64,000 nucleotides of DNA from Ipomoea triloba (taxonomy: Eukaryota; Streptophyta; Magnoliopsida; Solanales; Convolvulaceae): assembly GCF_003576645.1 (NCBI RefSeq), contig NC_044918.1:27296167-27360166 (forward strand), written 5' to 3'. The notes below the pieces were generated by a model that had not been told where the DNA came from, made no database searches, and worked only from the letters and a program-made list of their open reading frames with translations. Below, one piece after another: positions 1-9,751 of this stretch; the first letter of the stretch is position 1, and each line of letters starts with the position of its first letter. Position numbers and translations under genes: made by a program.

Positions 1-469
1 ACTTTAAAGATCAAAACGGGGCTTAAAATTAGAAAAGGGATAAGAGGATAAACCAAGTATGCATCCCTCTTTCCACACTTTAGCTTCCAGCATAGGCATG
101 CTCCCGTTATAGATACTCTATAAGAAATGGAGACATAACATACAAAAAGGGTTTTCGGAGTACTATTCAATTATTATAAGCTGATAGAAATATAAAAGCA
201 ATAAAAATAACAAAAACTTAGATAATAAAGCATATAAATAAGTAGAATTATTCAAAAAGAAATGCGGAAAAGTAAAGCAGTTCGAAATTAAATAACATAA
301 AGCGATAAAGATAAGTAAAGCAAAGTAAAGAAATAAAGGAAATAAACGTCGGAACCCCGCGCATAGGGATCCTAATGTTCAGATAGGGCTAGCAACCATA
401 GTAATCAAAGTCAAGGAACTCAGTATCTAGTGTCAATAGGTCAGGACCGAGAAAAATCGAAGGAAGGCA
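1..469 (-). other. 3' non-coding part of Athila-type element A
   Basis: AT-rich sequence that follows the stop codon of the env-position ORF in the element's sense. No ORF, polypurine tract or LTR start can be recognised before the window ends. Confidence 0.5.
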
Positions 470-1699
470 TCACTCATCACCGAAGGGATGGAATTGCCTG
501 TCGAATCTAGCTTCAAGAGCGGCAATTCTCCTATCATTTTCCTCCACCGCCTGTCTCATGCGGTTGAGGTCCTCGGTGTGGACATCCTGTCTCGCGGAGA
601 TGGATGTGAAGTGGCCTTCTTGCCATGTGTGCTGCTCACGCCAATAGTTCATTTGTTCCCCATGGAGCTACCTATGAAAATTCTGAGTTGTGTCCCAATC
701 CATTGGAGTAGGGCCTTGCTCCTGTGCAGCATTCTCCTCCTCATTCTCTTCCTCGTCTTCATCATCATCCTCACCAGAAGCCTCTAGATCAGGTGCATCA
801 TCACCTCCAAGCTTTAGTTCAGCGGCAAAGAACTCACCCACGGAGAAAGAAATTGTACAACCATCGGATCTCTCTCCCATCAACCGGTTCAGTAGGCCCA
901 ACCCGATGCCCAGTCTAGTAACAAAAGGTCCAATAAACACAGTCTAAACCTTAGGCTTTTGCTGGGTTTGGAGCCACTTCCTAGCTTGAACCCCCATATT
1001 GATGCTGACATCATTCTCCATGCACCACATGTAGAATAGATCCTGCTTGTATACCTTGTTGCGGTTTGTGGTTCTTCTTGAGAGATTTATGGCGAAGGCT
1101 AATCTGATAGCCTTCAAAGCGTTCCTGGTGATGAGTTTTGCCTTCAAGTTTGAAGAGTTGTATGGGGCATTGTTTGTGATGCTTCTCCAATATCGTCTAG
1201 CAACTTCGTCTGAATCAAAATCTTCCTTGAAATCTCTGAAATATGGCATGGACACGCTCGCTGCATCATGAAAACCGAGTGTAACACCCAAAGTGTTGAC
1301 AGACATACTGTAGTGGTTGCCGAAAAGAGTGAATGAAATAGACTCTCTTGCATTGTTGGCTTCCCTTCTGATTTCCAAGGTCGCCAAGAATTCATAAGTG
1401 ACAAGCGCATAGGTTGGTCCTCTCCACTGAAACAGATAGCGGAGCTGTGGGTGCCTGAGAAATCCATTTACTTCGTTCAAACAACCAAATTCGCTTAAGA
1501 CATTATCCTCGAAGTGACGGCCAACAGAAAGTTGTTTTCCTTTATAGTTATCCACTGTTGCGAGTTGAACGGGTGTCAAGTGCCGTAGTGACCTTGACCC
1601 CGGCTCCTGCGGAGCTGTAGCTTGTTGTCGTGTCCTTGATTGACTCGATTCTCCTACATCATGCTTTGATTTCTTCGCAATTTCCTTAGAGCGTCCCAT
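470..1699 (-). pseudogene. Env-position ORF of Athila-type element A (two in-frame TAG stops)
   Basis: One reading frame runs from ATG at 1699 to TGA at 470 (about 410 codons), broken by TAG at 944-946 and 668-670. I chose the ATG at 1699, not an upstream one, because a good splice acceptor (TTTGTAG then G) ends one base before it. The N-terminus is basic (MGRSKEIAKKSK). The middle resembles the Athila ORF-1 / putative plant transposon protein family. An acidic Asp/Glu run and a charged, probably helical C-terminus ending FHPFGDE follow. No signal peptide or membrane segment is visible, so 'env' describes position only. The function is unknown. A matching ORF lies at 50489-51562. Confidence 0.7.
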
Positions 1700-1700
1700 C

Positions 1701-2382
1701 CTACAAATTATAGAAATTAACATTCATGGTAATTGGCTTTGAATAAGTCACCATTATTTTTGTGTAAAATTTCTTGTCAAGATAATGGATTTCAAACATA
1801 TAGGGCTAAGAATTTTCAAAAATTTTGCCATAGTTTCCCCTATATTTTGGACGATTCTAGCATAAGAATATCAACAATATCATTCCATCATCACACACAT
1901 GCATAAAATCATTATAAGATATATCAATTTGATAGTCAAATAAGAAGTCAACTACAAAAGTCAAGAATTTCAAAAAGTCAACTTCATCTTCTTCCCCAAA
2001 TTCAAAATTAGGGTTTGAAATTGAAAATTCAATTTGGGCAATGTAGCATGTGAAAAGTCAAATTGATGGCATATAATAGTTCTACAACAAATTTATCCAT
2101 TAATTCAAGCATCAATTTCATATTTCAAACAAGAAATCTAACAAACCCATTTGTTCATCAATGGTGTTCACACTTGAAGTTCAAAAATATATAACAATCC
2201 ATCAATGTAACCATCAATAATGAAAGAAGACATCAAAAGATAGTTCTATGAAGCATTATAAACCAATTTAGTCATTCAAAACATTCAAAATCATACAAGG
2301 CAAAGTAGAACAAATTTTTCATTCAAGCTCTTCCAAACTCATAAATATTCAAGGATAAAGAGTTAAAAAGATGAGAAATTAC
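1701..2382 (-). other. Predicted intron in the leader of the env-position ORF
   Basis: A donor at 2383/2382 (ATCAAG then GTAATTTC) and an acceptor at 1701/1700 (TTTGTAG) bound 682 AT-rich bases just upstream of the ORF's ATG. This would be a 5'-UTR intron. The prediction rests on consensus sites alone, with no transcript evidence, but element B also has an acceptor directly at its ATG. Confidence 0.5.
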
Positions 2383-2526
2383 CTTGATGTTGATGTATTT
2401 GATCTTCTTTGAAGGTAAAAAGTAAAAGATGTGTTCAAACCTTTGAGTTTGGTTCTTCCTTGCGTGGAGAAGAGAAGAGAAAAATGGTGTTTTGGGGCAA
2501 AATGGCGTGGAATGGCCGAACAAGGG

Positions 2527-2690
2527 TTTTAAACCCGTAGGGGGCTTCCACGCCGGTCACACGCGTGTGACCGTGTGTGGGAGCTCTCTGTCTCGCTCCC
2601 ACGCTTGGCTACACGCGTGTGAGCGTGTGTGGGAGGCTACTGCCTCGTTCCCACGCACGGCTACACACGTGTGAGCCTCGTGTAGGTCCA
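2527..2690 (-). promoter_or_regulatory. Palindrome array with TATA-like box, candidate internal promoter of element A
   Basis: Three roughly 57-bp units at 2545-2690 share the pattern CCCACGC, a spacer, CACACGCGTGTG (or a close variant), then GTGTGGGAG. Each can fold into a GC-rich hairpin in otherwise AT-rich DNA. On the minus strand the array ends about 15 bp upstream of TTTAAAA at 2527-2533, followed by pyrimidine-rich, leader-like sequence and a splice donor. The element's LTR has the same core palindrome upstream of its own TATA-like box. Promoter activity is inferred. Confidence 0.45.
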
Positions 2691-2955
2691 CTGCGTTATT
2701 TTTTCCCGATTTTTGGCCTTGCCTTCCATTCCTATGTCCAAACTTAGCTTTTCCAAAGCAATTTTCAGTCCCGACTCCTACAAGTTAGTCCTCAAAACAT
2801 GGTTCCAAAATGATTGTAGCAATTTATTAGATCAAAAACATTAAAAACGAAAACATAGAAATAATGTAAAAACATATTATTAAAACCTTGGGTTGCCTGC
2901 CAAGAAGTGCCACGGTTTACGTCATTGGCTAGACGCATTATACCTTGGTTTGAAT

Positions 2956-3771
2956 TCAGCCATATTCCTTGGTGGTGGGTAATAAGCATTTTGGTACCCA
3001 CGTGTTTTTCCATGTAAGCTTATCATTTTTCCACTTTGGTTTTGGTTTCATCTTGGCTTTGACCTTTGCCCTTGCATCTTCATTAGGTTCTTCTTTCGCA
3101 CTTTCTTTTCCATCATTTGTGGCTTGTCCATCGAATCTCAGGGTGATTTCACCTGAACTAACATCTATTCGTGCACGACAGGTAGCCAGAAATGGTCTTA
3201 CAAGAATTAAGGATTCATGGGGATCATCATCACCCATCTTACAAACAATAAAATCAACAGGCACAAGAAATTTTCCTATTCTTACTAAAACATCTTCCGC
3301 TAAGCCTTCAGGATACCATGTGGTTCCGTCAGCTAAACGTAGAGTCAGCCTCGTCGGTTTCAAGCATGGTAAGTTCAATTTCTCAAAGAGATTTGAAGAC
3401 ATGACATTAATAGAAGCACCAAGATCAGCAAGAGCGTTTCTACGTTCCATATTCTGTATAGAACAAGGAATCAACAAAGCTCCAGGGTCACCCTTCTTTC
3501 TAGGGTTTCCCTCAGTCAAGCAAGCCGAAGATTCTTGGCTTAAACAAGTAAAATTATCACAAATGTCATTCTCAAACAACTCTCGGCATTCTTTGTTATT
3601 GAAAAATTTTCGAATAAAAGCATTAATTGTACCTTCTCGAGCCGTTTCCTTCTCCTTTGAACTTTTGATGTTGTCTTGTGATAGCTCTTTTTCTTTCGGG
3701 CATTCTTCCAAAGTGGTTTTCTCCTTGTGTTCCTTCATTGATATGGTGCATGAACCGTTCACATTCTTCAA
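2956..3771 (-). CDS. Retropepsin-type aspartic protease domain of Athila-type element A
   Basis: This 271-residue frame would cleave the element's Gag polyprotein. The catalytic motif is ALADLGASIN, with Asp near residue 116; plant Athila/Gypsy proteases often have DLGAS where retroviruses have DTGA. A later ILVRPFLAT segment matches the conserved IxGRPFL strand, but the usual Gly is replaced by Val, which may damage the enzyme. The N-terminal 90 residues are charged linker. The frame differs from that of gag, and a frameshift lies near 3965-3980. The C-terminus is Lys-rich and stops with no reverse transcriptase following, where an autonomous element would continue into pol. Confidence 0.8.
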   Translation of the reverse strand: MKNVNGSCTISMKEHKEKTTLEECPKEKELSQDNIKSSKEKETAREGTINAFIRKFFNNKECRELFENDICDNFTCLSQESSACLTEGNPRKKGDPGALLIPCSIQNMERRNALADLGASINVMSSNLFEKLNLPCLKPTRLTLRLADGTTWYPEGLAEDVLVRIGKFLVPVDFIVCKMGDDDPHESLILVRPFLATCRARIDVSSGEITLRFDGQATNDGKESAKEEPNEDARAKVKAKMKPKPKWKNDKLTWKNTWVPKCLLPTTKEYG

Positions 3772-3959
3772 TTCGAGATTGGGACTACAAGAGGTAGTCT
3801 TGTTTCTTTAGTCATCTACCTTACATTGACATGTTCCACAAATAGCATCCATTGGATCACATTTCACATGCGTTTCTTCTTTGGCATCAATGGCGTTGAC
3901 TCTCTCTTTCGGATTGTTTTCAGTATTACTCGGGAGTTGTCCGTAGTGGCGATCTGACA

Positions 3960-5442
3960 TCATCTTAAACATTTGAGAAATTTGATTCTCATTTCTTGTT
4001 TTTTCAGTTCCATGATCGTCCTTGTAAGTCTTTCATCTACTTCACGGATGTCATCCCTCCTTTGTAGAGTAAAATCAAGTTGAGAGTCGTATTGTGGCCT
4101 AAACTGGGTCATTTGATTTCCATTTCCTTGGTTTTGATTGTACATCAGTCTGTTCTTGTCATTTTATCCATATGCAGGCTTGTTCCCATAGTTGTATTGT
4201 CTTTGCGCTTGATATCCATCATTGTTGCTATTGTTTCAACCCTCTCCTTGTTTCCAATTGTTATTTGATCTTTGGTTTTGTCCATAAGCATTGAAATTGG
4301 AGTTCCTTTGATAATCTACCGCCTCAACTTGTTCAGATGCAGACGCAGAAGTGCAAATATTGGTGTCGTGAGGTCCTCCACAGATATTACAATAAAGTGC
4401 CAATGCCATACAAGGCTTGGGTTTTCCTTCCATTTTTTCTACCATAGCTTGTAGCTTTTTGATTTCGTGATTCATTGCTTCGATTTAGGCCTCGCTCGCC
4501 ACTCGATTATCAACTTCGTAAATTCCTCCATGATCTCCTCTTCGTTCATACCAACAGGATGTGTTTTTAGATATTCTCTCGATTAATTCCTCAGATTCTT
4601 GCAAAGCTAGGGAGACAAAGGCACCGCTGGAGGATGAGTCAAGCGACATTTTTCCTTCATCTGTTAACCCTCCACAGAATGAGCTAATCATGTCCCATGG
4701 GTGCATCAGATCTTGTGGGCATTGCCTTTTAAGAACTTTGAATCTTCGCCAAGCCTCTCCCAAACTTTCAAGTCTTCCTTGTTTGAATTCTTGTATCAGC
4801 CTTCTAATCCTCATGGTTTTTGTAATGGGAAAGAACTCGTTCATGAATTCACGATGCAACTGTTGCCACGTTCTGAAATGATTGTCGTCTTGGCTTTCCA
4901 ACCATCGTGCTGCCTCTCCTATAACTGAAAATGGGAATAATTTGAGTCGAACTATTTCCTCGCTAACGCCTTCTTGTCTGTACATCCCACATGCTCGTAT
5001 AAACCTTGTGATGTGTGCGTTGGGATCTTCAGATGGTAATCCTGAATATTGACTATTTTGAACCAGTGTGAGAATAGTTGGATGCACGTGAGTTGTGCAT
5101 GTTAAAATCCGGAGTCATGTTAAAATCCGGAGTCATGTAATCTGCAATTGATCTTTGTGGTTCTTGAGGATTTCCATAATATTCCTCTTCACAATTGTTC
5201 TCTTGGTTATTTGCTCGGTTAGCTTGTGGTTCTTCAATGATTGGTTCTTCATGGTTAATCGGTACTTGTGGATTAATTGGAACTGGGGGTGGATTTGGTA
5301 CTGTTGTGCCTCTTCCTTGTGGATTTCTTGTTGCGCTTGATGAAGCCATTAGTGATCCTTGGGTATTTTTCCTCCTAGTTGCTCTATTAATTTCAGGAAT
5401 GTAGGGTAGTAAACCTTGATTTCCTTTTGCTCGCATGTGCAT
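3960..5442 (-). pseudogene. Gag pseudogene of Athila-type element A
   Basis: The retrotransposon gag domain is clear at 4485-5087: LKLFPFSVIGEAARWLES, then TWQQLHREFMNEFFP and a CPQDLMHPW stretch. A zinc-knuckle-like CNICGGPHDTNIC follows at 4236-4475; it has one residue fewer than the usual CX2CX4HX4C. The frame is broken by in-frame TAA near 4485, TGA near 4236 and TAA near 4148, and by frameshifts near 5055-5087 and 3965-3980. The N-terminal part (5053-5442) contains an 18-bp direct duplication at about 5098-5133 that repeats MTPDFN. Gag would have formed the virus-like particle; this copy cannot. Confidence 0.85.
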
Positions 5443-5620
5443 TCACCTAGTAAAATTATCAATGAAACGAAAATTTCCACAATTGACTAGAAGTAGTCAA
5501 TTGGGTTAGTAGCAAAAACAAGTAAAAACAAAACAAAATTAAGTGAAATGGATTAACATTTCTCAAATCTAACATTCATGCAATCAAAGTAAACGAAAAC
5601 ATATGGCAACCTATTGCCAT

Positions 5621-5637
5621 CCCCAGCAACGGCGCCA
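5621..5637 (-). other. Primer-binding site of element A (tRNA-Asp type)
   Basis: The minus strand reads TGGCGCCGTTGCTGGGG, complementary to the 3' end of plant tRNA-Asp with one likely mismatch. It sits three bases inside the LTR end at 5641, where priming of minus-strand DNA starts. Confidence 0.85.
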
Positions 5638-5640
5638 TTT

Positions 5641-6970
5641 TGACGTTGTGGTTCTTTGTGAGTAGGGTTGAGATGTCAAAAGATATTTATGATAAAACGG
5701 AAAGTCAGTGACTCCTCGAGTGTCGGTCTCGAAGGAGGGACGTGGAGGTGTGTCGAACGTTAGGGAGTTTACTTGATTGGATCATGCATAGGATTCAAGT
5801 GTGGTGAAATGTGGATTTGTGAGTGAGAGTAGTTCATTGGTTGGTTTGAGTGCAAGAGAGTGAAGTAAAATAAAAGTGATTTTGTGAATATGTAAAAGGG
5901 GTAGGGATTGGATAGTGCTCATGAATATTGCGTAGTGAGTGTCTGAGGTCATGGATTAGGATTGCTAGGATATTGTCTATTCAAGAGTGTGTTGTCTTAG
6001 TCCTTTTACACCCTTTATGTACTAAGGCTTCTTTGACTTAGGAGTGCCTTCAAGCATCCAAAGTTCTAAGAGGAATTTTATCAAACACTTAAGCTACACA
6101 CTATCCTACTATTCTTAAGAAGTCCATAGGAACTTTGATTGTGTCAAGCTTCAAATCCTAACTCTAATCAAAGACATGAAAGAGTCAAGAGCTCAATCTC
6201 TCATCTAGATTGGCCAAATCCAAACAAGATCTCATCAAAACAACAATCAAAAGACAAGAATAGATAATCCATCAACACAAACTCATAGATCCAAGATATA
6301 GAAATAAGATCATCACAAAAGCAATATTCAATCACACAATCCAAATCCCTAGACTAAATTAGCTACTCATAATAAGAAATGCAAGCAAAAGCTAATTTAA
6401 TCCAAAAACAAGATAGCTAGAATTATAGAAATGAAATAGAGATCACCTAGATAGAAGAAGATCTTCAATCCAAGCTTGTTGTCTTCTACAATGGAGATTG
6501 ATCTAATCTAAAAACTAAGAAAAATGGAGAGAGTTCTCCAAAGGAAAAACTAAGAAAAGGAAAACTAATTTTCTGGGCTCTCCCTTGAAAAATTCATCAA
6601 AGGGGTTTAAATAGTCTCCGAAATGGCAACCCTAGCTGAAATTCGCGCATCACAGTCTCCACGCCTCTCACACGCGTGTGAGCGTGCGTGGGAAGCTTCT
6701 GGAAAGTTTTAACGCCTGCTCACACGCGTGTGGCCTTCCAGATGGGTCCTCCGAGGCTCCGCTCTTGCCTGGTTTGCTCTTTAAGCTCATCTGTTGGTCC
6801 TATTTGCTCCCGGGGTTCTTGTTTTACTTCTTTTAAGCTAAAAGTAGCTTTTGTGCATCAGTTAGTGATTTTCAAGCATTTACGCACATAATTTACCAAG
6901 TAAGGATGCTATAGACGCGATAAAACACCCTAAAATGTGCCTTAAATAAGGGTATCTCGGAGTCTTATCA
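5641..6970 (-). repeat. 5' LTR of Athila-type element A
   Basis: On the minus strand this begins TGATAAGACTCC at 6970 and ends GACGTCA-like ...CA at 5641, giving the TG...CA ends of an LTR, 1,330 bp long and followed by the primer-binding site. A TATA-like TATTTAAA lies at 6606-6613. About 45 bp upstream, at 6655-6735, are two units containing the palindrome CACACGCGTGTG, the same core seen in the internal array at 2545-2690. The 3' LTR is outside the window, so LTR identity and age cannot be estimated. Confidence 0.8.
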
Positions 6971-7455
6971 TTGTTTCAGAGAAAAAAAAACCCTCCTACC
7001 AAATGAAAAAGATAAAGCCGCGTTGCTATTTGCACCTCTTCAACTGTGCTCTCGTCGGTTAACTCGGGCAGATTCGGTATTGCTACTGACATAATTTTAC
7101 TCCCTTTAGTTGATTCTAAACCGAGGGTAAATCCTAACAGCTCTGTACAAAGATTTTACCAATATTGTGCTGGAGCCCGATCAAACTCGGTAACAGGTAA
7201 CCCGTCCACTTTCAGACCAAATAACACTTCAGCGCCTTGAAGTGTTATGCCCACCTCACCGAAGGGCATATGAAATGCATAAACCTCGGGTCGCCACCGC
7301 TCTAAAAGAGCAGAAATAAGTCCATGGTCCACCAAAATGTGCATTAGGTGAGAAACCCCATACAAGCCTGCCTGGCGCATGTACTCCACCATCCTAGAAT
7401 CACGGGCCTCTCGGCCGTCCCGTGTAACAATATCATAGCGAGCAATCAGATTCAA
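6971..7455 (-). pseudogene. Plant mobile domain (MAIN-like) protein, truncated pseudogene
   Basis: The minus-strand frame resembles the plant mobile domain of MAIN/MAIN-LIKE proteins and of transposon-borne relatives: QAGLYGVSHL, then LISALLERWRPEVYAFH, GEVGITLQGAEVLFGLKVDG, and after an in-frame TAA near 7156, VQIATRLYLFHLVGG. It runs directly into the LTR of element A at 6970, so that insertion probably removed the rest of the domain. No convincing start codon context is visible. Such domains belong to host silencing proteins and also hitchhike in MULE transposons; I cannot tell which applies here. Confidence 0.65.
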
Positions 7456-8211
7456 AACAAAATCTCAGATTCAAACCACGGCCTTTCTAAGGCCGTGTTT
7501 TGAATATTTGTTATGGGTGTAAATTTAAAAAAATTAAAATACAGAGTAGAAGAACATACCATTTTCTTTGCTATGCACAATCTCAAAACAATATATTATT
7601 CTTTTAAAGGAGGACAATGATTTTTTGTTGGTGTTGCTAAGAATGTTGAACAGAAGAGAAGAGAGGCGGAGCTTGGTATTCTGATGAAGAGGGGACTGAA
7701 TTAGGATAAATATGAGAGAGCTTGTATTCTGATGAAGAGGGGAGAGACTTATGGTAAAAATGAGAGTTAAAACCCGTGAAAAAGTTTGAAGGGACTTGTA
7801 TCAGCTTTTTGACCACCTATTTTTTGACCAATCAGCTTTCCTATTATATTCTCCTCCCAAAGCTTTCATAGAATAATGAATCTCCTCCCAAAGCTTTCAT
7901 AGAATACTGAATATGCTAAATATACTATTCCTAATATAACACGGCTCCTTGGAGGTCGTGATACTGTTTATATAACACGGTTCCTCGGATGTCATGCTTC
8001 AAATTTTCTTCACCGTCGGAGAAAGCACCCCGATGAGCGTACCATGCTTCTCTTTTTTCGGTGAGGGTTCTGCTGGAAGGTCAGGCGGCGGAGAGAAATT
8101 AAAGTGAAGGGGCATTGAAGACTAAAGAGTTATATCATATCATAATATATAATTATTATTATATGTTATTTTTAATTTTTTAATTTTAATTTTTTATGGT
8201 ATTTTAATTTT
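7456..8211. other. Non-coding spacer with a 31-bp tandem duplication
   Basis: No gene is recognisable. A 31-bp unit is repeated at 7850-7880 and 7881-7911. A short perfect-looking inverted repeat, CACGGCC...GGCCGTG, lies near 7477-7505. Related CACGG words recur near 7940-7990. This could be the 5' flank of the mobile-domain pseudogene or the inner part of the CACTA element. Confidence 0.4.
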
Positions 8212-8632
8212 AATTAACCGACGTCGTATGTTTTTTTTATTTTTTATTTTTTTTCTCATAGGACATACGGTGTCGGTTATTTAATTAACCGCCGTCATAT
8301 GTTATTTTCATTTTTATTTTTTTTTCGCGTAGGACATACGGCGTCGGTTATTTAATTAACCGACGTCGTATGTTTTTTTTTTTGTTTTTTTTCGCATAGG
8401 TTATTTAATTAACCGACATCATATGTTATTTTCATTTTTTATTTTTTTTCGCGTAAGACATACGACGTCGGTTATTTAACTAACCAACGTCGTACGTTAT
8501 TTTTATTTTTTATTTTTTTCACGTAGGACATACTACGTCGGTTATTTAATTAACCGACGTCGTATGTTATTATTTCACTTTTAACGTTGGTTTTTCAAAA
8601 AACCGACGTTATATGTTGTTTTTGTAATAGTG
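8212..8632 (-). mobile_element. CACTA transposon end with subterminal hairpin array
   Basis: The minus strand starts CACTATTACAAAAAC at 8632, a CACTA-type terminal inverted repeat. Inside it are about six units of roughly 55-70 bp, each an inverted repeat of AACCGACGTCGTATGT facing ACATACGACGTCGGTT around a T-rich loop. Subterminal motif arrays of this kind bind CACTA transposase. No transposase and no second terminus could be found in the window, so this is a truncated or non-autonomous end. It abuts, and apparently cuts, a Copia RNase H sequence that begins at 8633. Confidence 0.7.
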
Positions 8633-9208
8633 CCTGATGATATACACTGGAAGGCAATAGTAAAGGTTATGCGATGCTTAAGGTATAATCGTGACTGTGG
8701 ACTGCACTATGCAAGATATCATGTTGTACTTGAAGGGTATAGCAACGCTAACTGGATATCAGATATTAAGGATTCTAAGTCCACGAGTGGCTACATGTTT
8801 ACACTAGCCGGTGCAACCGTTGCATGGAAATCCTCCAAACAAACTGTAATAGCCAGGTTCACGATGGAATCTGAGATGATTACCTTAGACAAGTGTTGTG
8901 AAGAGGTTGAATGGCTACACCATTTTCTGGAGGATATTCCTAGTTGGTAAAGACATGTACCTCCAATCTTTGCGTATTGCGATAGTCAAGCCACAATTGG
9001 GAGAGTACGGAGTCATATGTATAATGGTAAGTCTAGAAATTTATGTCATAGACATAATATCATTAGACAATTTCTCACAATTGGTGTTATCTCGATTGAT
9101 GACTACGTAAAGTCAAAAGATAACATAGTGGATCCACTAACCAAAGGGTTAGGCAAAGAAGTTGTGGAGAAGTTGACACAAGAAATGGGTCTAAAGCTCT
9201 TAGAATAA
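8633..9208 (+). pseudogene. Copia RNase H fragment (3' end of pol)
   Basis: The frame matches the C-terminal part of a Ty1/Copia polyprotein: [53 protein letters not shown], and after an in-frame TAA at 8948-8950, MYNGKSRN...HNIIRQF and VDPLTKGLG. The beginning of pol is missing, cut off by the CACTA end at 8632. RNase H would remove RNA from the RNA-DNA hybrid during reverse transcription. The domain is followed by about 530 bp of untranslated sequence, a polypurine tract and an LTR. Confidence 0.85.
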
Positions 9209-9741
9209 AAGTTTTATAGTGGATACCCAACCTAGCTGGCACCTCGGTCCAATGGGACAACTAAATTATGGAAGAAGCGTGTCACTGTGGGAGTCTCGGA
9301 CTCCCTACCACTCCTTTTTAGAAGAGTGACTCCCGTACGAGGTTAGCACGTTGATGCTTTAATGATTCGAATATCGGTTGACATGTGTGAGTATGCGAGA
9401 TGCTCGAAAATGAATCACATATGTGAGAGAGAAGTGAGGGTCACTTCAAAGGACTAAATTCTTTAGAAACTCTTGCAAAACTAGGAACGGTGACCCACGA
9501 CCGAAACGAGCACAATAATGAAATAGAGCGTGCTTGGGAGGATCCTATATGGGATATATCATCATCTACCACAAACGGCAGTTGGTTAAAAGATATCGTG
9601 TTCTACCGTACAGCCAATAGAGTAAATATATCTTCACAAGGGAAGGTTCAAAGAGTAACACCTACCTATCCTATGCACAGATCGACCGTTGAACACAGTT
9701 GTTTCCGATTTTAAAATACCCCAAAATTCATTTTTTGTTCA

Positions 9742-9751
9742 TGTGGGGGAA
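9742..9751 (+). other. Polypurine tract of the Copia remnant
   Basis: TGTGGGGGAA lies immediately before the TG of the 3' LTR. It is the plus-strand priming site. Confidence 0.75.

Larger units (their letters stand above)
1..6970 (-). mobile_element. Athila-type Ty3/Gypsy LTR retrotransposon A, lacking pol; 3' end outside the window
   Basis: On the minus strand the order is LTR (5641-6970), primer-binding site, gag, aspartic protease, a palindrome array with a promoter-like region, and an env-position ORF. The 3' LTR would lie before base 1. No reverse transcriptase, RNase H or integrase motif is present between the protease (ends at 2956) and the ORF (starts at 1699), so the element could only have moved with enzymes supplied by another element. 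Gag is broken and the ORF has two stops, so it is a relic. The gag and protease style and the tRNA-Asp type primer site match the plant Athila/Tat branch, as inferred from memory of the family. The LTR abuts a plant-mobile-domain pseudogene, which it appears to have interrupted. Confidence 0.85.

Noticed and set aside
2969..3811. Long plus-strand frame of 280 codons
   Set aside because: It is the antisense shadow of the protease, whose catalytic motif is clear on the minus strand.
8212..8632. CRISPR-like regular repeats
   Set aside because: Units are palindromes at a CACTA terminus in a plant nuclear genome; spacers are T-rich loops and not unique sequences.
9490..9714. Small ORF after the Copia RNase H
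   Set aside because: It lies in the 3' untranslated stretch between RNase H and the polypurine tract and has no recognisable sequence.
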